Shown here piece after piece: positions 27,101 to 33,329 of a stretch of 64,000 nucleotides of DNA. The stretch comes from Niallia nealsonii. Its GTDB lineage: Bacteria > Bacillota > Bacilli > Bacillales > Cytobacillaceae. The stretch covers positions 1-64,000 of the forward strand of contig NZ_PISE01000011.1 in assembly GCF_002835805.1 (NCBI RefSeq). The letters are read 5' to 3'. Numbering within the stretch: the stretch's first letter is position 1; each line of letters opens with the position of its first letter. A model generated the notes under the pieces. That model was not told where the DNA came from and searched no databases. It worked only from the letters and a program-made list of their open reading frames with translations. Position numbers and translations under genes: made by a program.

Positions 27101-27255
27101 TAAAAATCTTCCGCGCCTTTAACAATTGCCAAACAATGATGCTCGTCATATTCCTCTACCAATACTTTATTATTTCGATAAAAAGAGTCTCCTCTTTTAA
27201 AGGAGATGTCTCCACAAAGTTCTTTAATTATTTTTTGTGTTAGCTTTATATTCAA
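24103..27255 (-). CDS. SNF2-family helicase with SWIM zinc finger
   Basis: 1050 residues from a TTG start eight bases after AAAGGAG. The SWIM zinc finger has Cys67, Cys69, Cys79 and His81 (CSC, then CQH). A bacterial SNF2-associated region occupies about 150-560. The SF2 helicase core begins near 600: Walker A GGILADDMGLGKTVQS, DEAQ box VILDEAQYFKN, ALTGTPVENSLEELW, IFSQFTKMLEII and the C-terminal SLKAGGTGLNLM and ADRAHRMGQ. It is a DNA translocase, probably in repair or nucleoid/transcription remodelling. It follows the TRM11-like gene by 27 bases in one operon. Confidence 0.93.
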   Translation of the reverse strand: MNIKLTQKIIKELCGDISFKRGDSFYRNNKVLVEEYDEHHCLAIVKGAEDFYVTITKEKHGAMETECSCPKLASFDRDCQHIAAVLLKIMDYQRVETIPGKERGQKELSEGFIQLFTDSRIRKSGHLRHFEKRQVMETEFICRFMQTTQKESSCFIKMIINKTTIKDIQAFLQHIKSGKAYAISPFFTFDQGQHCFSTKADKIIHELSLIKEGNQKEWLLIPPASWNKIVPLLAAAPNVILQYGKDTYNGLKVSTKLPPLQFDFMQTNNRYQLTIKGLDNITILSNYQSVLVNGQLIELEYQDCQRLHELNKMMNQSGTNSIPIAKDQIDLFLEKVAPSLQKLGGVTIEGGVRKENQGPTLAAKLYLDRINNLLLAGLEFDYDHININPLEDKELEKGIFLVRDLEKETEIIDLMEKSCFTKTDSGYIMQNEALEYEFLYHILPKLQKLVQVYATTAVRNRIFRETARPMIKVRVKKERTNWLEFKFDMKGISELEIKEILEALEEKRKYYRLRNGSLFSLETREMEEIHRFLHSPIVEDKDLLSGLEMPVHQGLSLVHQLEESSLLQAEHSFKQLIEKLINPGSSSFEVPKSLKPILKEYQTTGFFWMKTLAKYGVGGILADDMGLGKTVQSIAFIQSELEEIRTSRHPALIICPSSLTYNWLSELMKFAPEVQAIVLDGTVQERSKLQKGISHIDAIITSYPLLLKDISWYEKQFFSTVILDEAQYFKNPITQTAKAVKKIQAANRFALTGTPVENSLEELWSIFYVVFPQLFAGLKEYSNLPKKTIAKRIRPFMLRRLKEDVLLELPKKKEWQESTELYPEQKKIYAAYLAKLRHDTLKHLDKDTFRKNKIRILAGLTRLRQICCHPKLFIHDYKGESAKLKILLQLVEEASQAGRRVLIFSQFTKMLEIIGTELAFLDLPFFYLDGQTPSEERVELMNRFNIGERDFFLISLKAGGTGLNLMTADTVILYDAWWNPAVEEQAADRAHRMGQKNDVHVIKLIARGTIEEKINDLQEKKKNLADEILDSEEESFASFTEEDIREILKI

Positions 27256-27282
27256 AAAAAAACTCCTTTCTGAGGAGCTATT

Positions 27283-28224
27283 CTATTCACAAATAAGTAC
27301 TTGCCTAGAAAAACTCCCCTTCTTTGCCGTACAGCGATCTTTTATGATAAAACCCGCTTCTTCTATATAAGAATCAATTGTTTCAATGGTAATAATAATC
27401 ACTTTCTTCGCAAATCTGTGGGCGCTTGCTAACATTTCCATTTGTGTTTCACGAGGAAGCACAGAACATAAATTATACGGCATATCGATGACTGCTGTAT
27501 CATAATACTCTTGTATATCCCGCATATCTTTTAACAATACTTCTCCTTTATAGCCAAAATGCGCAATATTTTCTCTGGCATTGCCAGTAACTAGCGGATT
27601 ATTGTCACTGCCAACAATGTCAATTCCCATAGATAAGGCCTCAATCAAAACAGTCCCAATCCCACAGCACGGATCTATTGCCTTCACGCCATTTATATCA
27701 GGAACGGCAATATTGATAATCGCTCGCGCCACCTTCGTGCTGAGTGCTGTGGAATATTGATGGGGCTTTTGTTGCGTTTTTAGCCAAACCGATTCACTTT
27801 TTTCATATTGTCCAAATATCCAGCCCTTTCCTACCGGCATAATGGCAAAAAACATTTGCGGCTCCACTAAATCTACTTTCCCCTTTAATTGCAAGCCAAT
27901 TTCCCTAGCAATCTTTTTCCTTTCTGCAAAAGGAATTTCGCCTCTTTTATCAGGATTTTCTATAAAAAGAACTTTGAAGGTAGACTCATTTATTGGTAAC
28001 TGGTTCGCCTGTTGAATAAGGTCCTCCACATATTCTCCTCTGTACATAATATCTATTCTTTCCTTTATAAAAGGGCTCCGACCTAGGTTAATTTGCTTTG
28101 TGCTTTCCAATACAAAGGAAGATGTATCAAACCCAAATAACGAACGCATTTCCATATGGCATAATGCCTCTTCATCCTCATGGTAGCTATATGTATATAA
28201 ATATTGTTTACTTTGATTAGTCAA
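27283..28224 (-). CDS. TRM11-like SAM-dependent methyltransferase
   Basis: 313 residues, TTG start with GGCGGG upstream; no earlier or nearby ATG fits. The C-terminal half is a Rossmann methyltransferase: motif I DPCCGIGTVLIEAL (about 180), acidic SDNNP, and motif IV DMPYNL replacing the NPPY of amino-methylating enzymes. The N-terminal part (residues 1-165) is a THUMP-like RNA-binding region by position. A tRNA or rRNA guanine N2-methyltransferase is expected from the family. It is the promoter-proximal partner of the SNF2 helicase gene; there is no obvious functional link. Confidence 0.8.
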   Translation of the reverse strand: MTNQSKQYLYTYSYHEDEEALCHMEMRSLFGFDTSSFVLESTKQINLGRSPFIKERIDIMYRGEYVEDLIQQANQLPINESTFKVLFIENPDKRGEIPFAERKKIAREIGLQLKGKVDLVEPQMFFAIMPVGKGWIFGQYEKSESVWLKTQQKPHQYSTALSTKVARAIINIAVPDINGVKAIDPCCGIGTVLIEALSMGIDIVGSDNNPLVTGNARENIAHFGYKGEVLLKDMRDIQEYYDTAVIDMPYNLCSVLPRETQMEMLASAHRFAKKVIIITIETIDSYIEEAGFIIKDRCTAKKGSFSRQVLICE

Positions 28225-28451
28225 ACTTTTCCCGCCTTACTAGATTCAGTCTATTTCATTATTATATAGGAAAGTAGAAGGGATTAACATGCATGGAGAT
28301 TACGTGGAAGTATGTTCCTTTTTTTGTTGAACAACTTTTTTAGAAGAGGCATTCTTGCTATTTGCTGGATACAGGCAGATTTTCTGCTGCCACTTTCGGT
28401 TTATTCGCTGTGACCCTCGTTTTATCCGAATAAGCACTCCCAAATAAACGC
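28225..28451. other. Gene-free spacer upstream of TRM11-like gene
   Basis: Nothing codes convincingly here. It must hold the minus-strand promoter of the methyltransferase/helicase operon, but I could not choose one with confidence. Confidence 0.35.
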
Positions 28452-28489
28452 AAAAAACCTGATGCTTTGCAAAATAAGACATCAGGTTT
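28452..28489 (-). terminator. Terminator after the oxygenase remnant
   Basis: AAACCTGATG and CATCAGGTTT pair, and on the minus strand TTTTTT follows. It shows that the remnant at 28537 was once a proper transcription unit. Confidence 0.8.
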
Positions 28490-28536
28490 GAATATATTTG
28501 ATACTAAGTCTCCGAATATTAATTTTTTATAATCTA

Positions 28537-28811
28537 TCAAACTGCCCCAACCGTTCCCCCTAGTTCTTTTAACCAGCGGCGGTAGACAACGGATAAAACG
28601 TCTGCTTTGTGATTAAGCTCTGCCTGTAAATCCAGTGACAGCAATTCAGGTTTCTGTGTTTCAATAATCCATGCCTCTTGGGCAAATACTGTATCTTGGA
28701 ATTCTTTAAATTGTTGATTTGATGCATCAAAGCCATAGTTTCTTGATACGACCATAAATACGCGGCACCCTTTTTCTGTCATTGGCAAAAAATTAGCTCT
28801 TCCATTTAACG
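28537..28811 (-). pseudogene. C-terminal remnant of a Rieske-type ring-hydroxylating oxygenase alpha subunit
   Basis: About 90 codons. The sequence FLPMTEKGCRVFMVVSRNYG, then FAQEAWIIETQKPELLSLDL and VVYRRWLKELGG, looks like the end of an aromatic-ring-hydroxylating (Rieske) oxygenase alpha subunit, normally about 420-450 residues. The Rieske and iron sites are absent. Its 5' side ends exactly where mini-element copy 2 begins (28812), and nothing like the missing part appears beyond the element. An apparent TTG start at 28821 lies within the element and is not credible. Confidence 0.65.
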
Positions 28812-29000
28812 ATAAAGTCAAACTTCAATCAGTGGAGGGGATTCTCCATCCCTACTGATTATAGCCTGAGGCAAGATAGGAGATAGTCACACAGACGTTG
28901 CCACAGAACGTGGACGTATAAGTCTGTGTTATGTGTATATCGGACTTTTATGGGCTAGTTTCTACCCACCTAATCTTTTAGGGGGTCTTACTGCCCATTA
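28812..29000 (-). mobile_element. Short palindromic mini-element, copy 2
   Basis: Left end ATAAAGTCAAACTTCAATCAG and right end CTTACTGCCCATTAA match copy 1. The long-range pair is ATGGGC (28950-28955) with GCCCAT (28993-28998), where copy 1 has ACGGGC/GCCCGT, a compensatory change. It has an extra internal segment with a CACAGAC/GTCTGTG stem (28890-28928). It abuts the truncated oxygenase gene. Confidence 0.6.
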
Positions 29001-29050
29001 AATAAGGATGTAATTTCTTATTATTTAAAAAACAGTTAATTTTTCCGTTA

Positions 29051-29089
29051 TTATATGTTAACCTTTTATAATAAACAGTTAACATATAA
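29051..29089 (+). promoter_or_regulatory. BirA operator overlapping the bioY promoter
   Basis: TTATATGTTAAC, 15 bases, GTTAACATATAA: perfect 12-base arms with the GTTAAC core and spacing of Bacillus-type BirA sites. The spacer contains TATAAT (29067-29072), a likely -10. Biotin-bound BirA would block transcription. Confidence 0.85.
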
Positions 29090-29105
29090 AAAGTGAGGTA
29101 TCTAA

Positions 29106-29651
29106 ATGAAATTAAAAAATCTAATCTTATGCTCCCTTTTTGCAGCAATCACAGCGATTTTAGCTCAACTAGAAATACCATTGCCATATGTACCAATAAG
29201 CGGACAAACATTGGCGGTTGGATTAACAGCGACAATACTTGGAAGTAAATTAGGTGCCATTAGCATGATTTGCTATACATGCCTTGGAGCGGTTGGCCTG
29301 CCTGTATTTGCTGGAGCAAGTGGAGGAATTGGCGTATTAGTGGGACCTACAGGCGGCTATATTTTTGGATTTATTGCTGCTGCATATATTACAGGATACA
29401 TATTAGAAAAAACGACTTATTCGATCCCAATAGCACTTGCTGCAAATATAGTTGGCATGGTTATTACATTAATAATTGGTACTATTCAATTAAAATTTGC
29501 CATGGATATAAGCTGGAGCAAGTCACTGGCTGCTGGAACTTATCCATTTATTGCTGTTGGTCTTATTAAAGCATTTTTAGCAAGCTGGATCGGCATTATT
29601 GTACGCAATCGATTAGTGCATGCCAATCTATTGCAAAAAGCATCTTACTAG
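29106..29651 (+). CDS. bioY: Biotin transporter BioY (ECF S component)
   Basis: 181 residues, about six transmembrane segments. Typical BioY features are AQLEIPLPYVPISGQTLAVGL near residue 20, CYTCLGAVGLPVFAG, and the GGIGVLVGPTGGYIFGF block. It binds biotin as the S component and works with the shared ECF module (EcfA/A'/T), which is elsewhere. GTGAGG precedes the ATG. The BirA operator directly upstream confirms biotin regulation. It is followed at 15 bases by a DUF1284 gene in the same operon. Confidence 0.95.
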   Translation: MKLKNLILCSLFAAITAILAQLEIPLPYVPISGQTLAVGLTATILGSKLGAISMICYTCLGAVGLPVFAGASGGIGVLVGPTGGYIFGFIAAAYITGYILEKTTYSIPIALAANIVGMVITLIIGTIQLKFAMDISWSKSLAAGTYPFIAVGLIKAFLASWIGIIVRNRLVHANLLQKASY

Positions 29652-29666
29652 AAGAAGAGAAGAAAA

Positions 29667-30098
29667 ATGAAAAGAAAAGTAGTGCTTCGGGGACATCATT
29701 TATTATGTGTACACGGTTTCCAAGGAATGGGCTATAGTCCGATATTTGTAAATAAAATGGAAGAAACAGTAGCTTCCATACGTGATGAACAGGTGAATTT
29801 TCCGATAAAAGTAGTAGATGAATTAGATGAGACTTGTCTTTTTTGCCCACATAGCAGAGAAGGTATTTGCAATGCACCTAAGGCAAATGAGTTTGTACAG
29901 GAATTAGATAGAAAAGTTTTGACCCATTTGCAAATTGAAAAAAATCAGCTTTATCTTAAAGAAGAACTCGTTTCACTTGTTGCCGAAAAAGTAAACCCTG
30001 ATGATTTAGATTTTTTATGCGAGGGTTGTTCTTGGCTTTCCTACGGCGTTTGCAAGGAAGGCATTAAAACATTGCAAGAAAAACGAAAACTATCATAA
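29667..30098 (+). CDS. DUF1284 domain protein
   Basis: 143 residues starting VVLRGHHLLCVHGFQG, the DUF1284 signature. Five or more cysteines are arranged as CLFCPHSREGIC and CEGCSWLSYGVC, which suggests a metal or Fe-S site. The function is not known. It is co-transcribed with bioY behind the BirA operator, so biotin status should control it too. A shared terminator follows at 30108-30143. Confidence 0.85.
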   Translation: MKRKVVLRGHHLLCVHGFQGMGYSPIFVNKMEETVASIRDEQVNFPIKVVDELDETCLFCPHSREGICNAPKANEFVQELDRKVLTHLQIEKNQLYLKEELVSLVAEKVNPDDLDFLCEGCSWLSYGVCKEGIKTLQEKRKLS

Positions 30099-30107
30099 TA
30101 GAAAGAG

Positions 30108-30143
30108 AGCATCTATCCTGTTGAAAACATAGATGCTTTTTTT
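30108..30143 (+). terminator. Terminator of the bioY operon
   Basis: AGCATCTAT and ATAGATGCT with a 12-base loop, followed by seven T. Confidence 0.88.
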
Positions 30144-30399
30144 GCCTAGTAAATAAAAGGAATGAAAGTATAATTGTTCATAACCTAGTGAAATTATGGA
30201 CTGCTATCAGGATCATTGTCCTATTATCTTTTACCAATATCGCTAAAAGTAAAAAGGAACATATTATTTTCCTGTATATACACCGATGGATATGTCTAGT
30301 ATTCCATTATTCATAGAAAATAGATGAAAACAATGCCTGTACTAATCTTAAACTCTGCCTTATTCCCACCTTCACTCTCCATCCCTAAAGAAAAGCAAC
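30144..30399. other. Gene-free spacer
   Basis: About 250 AT-rich bases between two convergent terminators. No reading frame, repeat or RNA motif recognised. Confidence 0.4.
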
Positions 30400-30435
30400 A
30401 AAAAACCAGCTGCACGCACTTATGCGAGCAACCGG
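30400..30435 (-). terminator. Terminator of the LacY-type permease gene
   Basis: On the minus strand CCGGTTGC pairs with GCAGCTGG (including G-T pairs) around an inner CGCA/TGCG stem, followed by TTTTTTG. Confidence 0.75.
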
Positions 30436-30457
30436 CATTATAAATCATTTCCCTATT

Positions 30458-31711
30458 TCAACTAACTGTTTTAACGCTTACATTTTTTCGAAATGCTAAT
30501 TTTTCATTGCCAGAAAGTGTGAAAATAGAAATAATCGTGAATACAAGAGCGATAGAGCCTAATAATAGGTAAGCGCTTTGAAAACCTACTGTATCATACA
30601 TATTCCCTGCAATAGTCGAAAGGAAAATTGATCCTACTTGTTTTGAAAACTGGAAACCTATTAAATAAATCGTTGCAGATAATCTCATATCAAAATTTGC
30701 TGAGATATATTTAAATACAGCTACTAGTAAAATAGGCACCTCTAGGGCATGCATTAATTTTAATAGACTAATAGCAACTGGCCCATCTGCAAATCCTGAT
30801 CCTAAAATTCGGAAAGACATAATAAAGCCCGCGTACAATAAAGCGTTTTTTGCACCGATTTTGTTAATGATAAATGGTGCTAAAATCATAATAATGCCTT
30901 CAAGGAAAATTTGGAATGTAACCAAGTTTCCAAATACTTCTGTTCCTTTTTCTGCTGTAGAAAAGAATTGTGTAAAATAAACCGCAAATTGTTGATCATA
31001 TACATCATAAATGCAGCCTACTCCAAGAACATATACAACAAATAACCAGAATTTTTTATTTTTGAAAAGACTTATAGTTGATTCTTTTGTTGATACCGTT
31101 TTCTTTTCAACATGTGCGTTAGCTAAAGAACGCGTATCCATATCTCCTGTTTTTGCAAAGATAAACACTACTGCCAATAAAATGGCTATAATTGAACTAA
31201 TCCAAAAAATTAAATCAGGATTTGTATTAAATAAATGTCCTGTAACAAAGGTACTAACCGCAGCACCAATATTCCCAAATACGCGTACTCTGCCGTATTC
31301 AAACCCATTAAGATGACTTACTCTCTCAATATATGCTTCAATAGCGCCTACTCCACCATTAAAAATCGCTCCCAGGTAAGCGCCTCCAATAATAGCTGCT
31401 AAAATAATATTAGTCTTTAGCAATGCAGGGAATATGTAAATAAAGAATGGAGCAATAAAAACTAGCAATATAATAAAGACCCACAGCAAATTCTTTTTTA
31501 ATCCTAACTTATCGGAAATGATTCCAAAAAACGGCTGATAGCATATAGCTGCAATCGAAATAGCGGAAAATATAATACCTGTTTTTGTAGCGCTTAAACC
31601 AGCTTCTTTTGTAAGCCATAATGATAAAAACATTGTACATGCTGCCCAAATAAAGAAGTAGAACATAAAGAATACACCAAAAACCCAATAATTCTTATTC
31701 AATTTTCTCAT
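30458..31711 (-). CDS. Oligosaccharide:H+ symporter, LacY/RafB-type MFS
   Basis: 417 residues, twelve membrane segments. The start (NYWVFGVFFMFYFFIWAACTMFLSLWL) and GIIFSAISIAAICYQPFFGIISDKLG, plus ERVSHLNGFEYGRVRVFGNIG, are the LacY/sucrose/raffinose-permease pattern, so a proton-coupled disaccharide or trisaccharide importer. A perfect cre box lies about 95 bases upstream, consistent with a carbon-source transporter. No hydrolase gene is adjacent, so the substrate is open. The nearest disaccharide enzyme is LacZ, 9 kb away. Confidence 0.88.
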   Translation of the reverse strand: MRKLNKNYWVFGVFFMFYFFIWAACTMFLSLWLTKEAGLSATKTGIIFSAISIAAICYQPFFGIISDKLGLKKNLLWVFIILLVFIAPFFIYIFPALLKTNIILAAIIGGAYLGAIFNGGVGAIEAYIERVSHLNGFEYGRVRVFGNIGAAVSTFVTGHLFNTNPDLIFWISSIIAILLAVVFIFAKTGDMDTRSLANAHVEKKTVSTKESTISLFKNKKFWLFVVYVLGVGCIYDVYDQQFAVYFTQFFSTAEKGTEVFGNLVTFQIFLEGIIMILAPFIINKIGAKNALLYAGFIMSFRILGSGFADGPVAISLLKLMHALEVPILLVAVFKYISANFDMRLSATIYLIGFQFSKQVGSIFLSTIAGNMYDTVGFQSAYLLLGSIALVFTIISIFTLSGNEKLAFRKNVSVKTVS

Positions 31712-31804
31712 TTTAACCTTTCCCTTCAGATTGGAGTTTTAGTAAAAAGTTTCCTAAAATTAACTAGTTAAATACGTTTATTTTTACTAAAATAAGTATA
31801 GCAA

Positions 31805-31819
31805 AGATAACGTTTTCAT
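31805..31819 (-). promoter_or_regulatory. Perfect cre box upstream of LacY-type permease
   Basis: On the minus strand ATGAAAACGTTATCT fits all 15 positions of WTGNAANCGNWNNCW. CcpA repression of the permease is predicted. Confidence 0.75.
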
Positions 31820-31875
31820 TCAATATAATATTATAAAAATTATTAAAATTCCTATTTCTATTTATTTATTGATTT

Positions 31876-31897
31876 TTTTAGTAAAAAACCACTAAAA
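31876..31897. promoter_or_regulatory. Inverted repeat, possible operator
   Basis: TTTTAGT and ACTAAAA with an eight-base spacer in the divergent intergenic region; similar half-sites (TTTTTACT, TTACTAAA) recur nearby. The regulator is unknown. Confidence 0.3.
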
Positions 31898-31994
31898 GAT
31901 CCTTATTTTTTACTTTATTTTTACTATTTATTCCGTTAATTTCATCCATAACAACTTATTTTTATCATAACAAAATAAAACTTTTCTTTTACAA

Positions 31995-32018
31995 CTAATT
32001 AGATTATCATCTAATTAG
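31995..32018 (+). promoter_or_regulatory. Perfect inverted repeat just before MFS efflux gene
   Basis: CTAATTAGAT, TATC, ATCTAATTAG: ten-base perfect arms immediately before the ribosome binding site. The AT-rich dyad has the size of a MarR/TetR-type operator and could also form a leader hairpin. No regulator gene is next to it. Confidence 0.55.
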
Positions 32019-32030
32019 AGAGGTTTCATA

Positions 32031-33254
32031 ATGATTGCTACATTTAAACTAGAAAAATCGTATCAAAAGCTTTTTTATGCTGGGATTATTAATGGCATTG
32101 GCGATCGTTTTAGCCAAGTCGCTTTATTGACTTTAATTCTCCAAATTACGGAATCTGGATTGGCAGTTGGCATTACACTTGCGCTGCGTATGCTTCCTTT
32201 TTTATTATTTGGACCTATTAGCAGCATACTTGCCCGTAAATTGTCTAGAAAAAAGCTATTAATCTATACAGATGTTTTTCGGGCTTTTATTGCCATTTCC
32301 TTTTTGTTTATTGATTCACCGGATGATGTATGGATTATTTATGTTGGTTCTTTTTTATTAGCTGGCGGTGAGGCACTTTATTCCCCCACAAGAAGGGCAA
32401 GCATTCCTGCAATTGTCCAAAGAAAACATATAAAAACGATAAATTCTTGGGAGCAAGTATCATTAGGATTTGTATTAGTAATCGGAGCATTGGCAGGAGG
32501 ATTTGTTTCCTATCTGTTTGGTCCTTCTCAAAGTTTTCTTGTGAATATTTTTTCCTTTTTTCTTGCAAGTATATTTATCAGTAAGATTCCTAGTTTAGAA
32601 GCAGTACAACACAAAGAGGAGCAACACCGTATGGAAGAGTATCAAAGGGCGCCATTTTTTTTCATCATCTTTTCTTCTTCTTTTTTGATGCTGCTTTTAT
32701 CCACTGATTTGCTTATTCCTTTAGCAAATGGCATGGAAAATGTTTTAATTAGTGTATATGCAGTACAAACCTTTCAAGCTGCCGATCTTGGAGTAGGGAT
32801 TTTATACAGTGTTCTTGGTATCGGGTTTCTGATAAGCCCACTTCTTACGAAACGAATAACAAAACATTATTTGATAAGTGCTTTCCTATGCATCTTTATA
32901 GAAGGAATATTATTAATAACCGTGAGCCGTTCTCCTTCCTTTATTGTAGTTGTATTGTTGTTTGGGGTTTTGACTATCTTTGGAGGCATATCCAATGCAT
33001 TGCTTGATACAGTTGTGATGCAGTCTGTTCCAGAAAACCAGCAAGGAATGTATTTTGGATTATCTGAAACGATATCTAATACGATACTTGGCATTTCCAT
33101 GTTTTTTACAGGAATATTATTAGAAAGTTTTCCCCCCCGAACCATAGGAGCGATAAATGGAGGGTTATATGTTTTATTTGCCATAATGTATATAATATGT
33201 ACGCTAACATTAACCAATAAAAAACACCATTTACAAAAAGCAGCAAGCAAATAA
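32031..33254 (+). CDS. MFS transporter, macrolide-efflux (MefA/MFS_3) type
   Basis: 407 residues, twelve membrane segments. GDRFSQVALLTLILQITESGLAVGITLALRMLP and GGEALYSPTRRASIPAIV match the MFS_3/MefA-like group of drug efflux pumps. GAGAGG lies upstream of the ATG. The last codons (AASK, stop) lie within one arm of an 18-base inverted repeat shared with the convergent LLM gene. The substrate is unknown; the operator-like repeat at 31995-32018 suggests an inducible pump. Confidence 0.87.
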   Translation: MIATFKLEKSYQKLFYAGIINGIGDRFSQVALLTLILQITESGLAVGITLALRMLPFLLFGPISSILARKLSRKKLLIYTDVFRAFIAISFLFIDSPDDVWIIYVGSFLLAGGEALYSPTRRASIPAIVQRKHIKTINSWEQVSLGFVLVIGALAGGFVSYLFGPSQSFLVNIFSFFLASIFISKIPSLEAVQHKEEQHRMEEYQRAPFFFIIFSSSFLMLLLSTDLLIPLANGMENVLISVYAVQTFQAADLGVGILYSVLGIGFLISPLLTKRITKHYLISAFLCIFIEGILLITVSRSPSFIVVVLLFGVLTIFGGISNALLDTVVMQSVPENQQGMYFGLSETISNTILGISMFFTGILLESFPPRTIGAINGGLYVLFAIMYIICTLTLTNKKHHLQKAASK

Positions 33255-33329
33255 TAAAGTGAAACTTCAATCAGTGGGGGTTTTACTGCCCGTTAATGCC
33301 GGATAAAAAATATTATTTGCTTGCTGCTT
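33238..33329. terminator. 18-base inverted repeat joining two convergent gene ends
   Basis: AAGCAGCAAGCAAATAAT (33238-33255) and its exact complement (33312-33329) enclose 56 bases that contain mini-element copy 3. Both arms are coding: each encodes the final AASK and stop of its gene. Before the insertion this was probably a compact bidirectional terminator. Confidence 0.65.
33254..33300 (-). mobile_element. Short palindromic mini-element, copy 3, internally deleted
   Basis: Left end ATAAAGTGAAACTTC plus AATCAGTGGGGG is joined directly to the right end TTTTACTGCCCGTTAATGCC of copy 1. The join is at GTGGGGGTTTT, a string present (as GTGGGGGTTTT and GTGGGGTTTT) at two places in copy 1, so a deletion between short direct repeats explains it. 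Confidence 0.65.
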
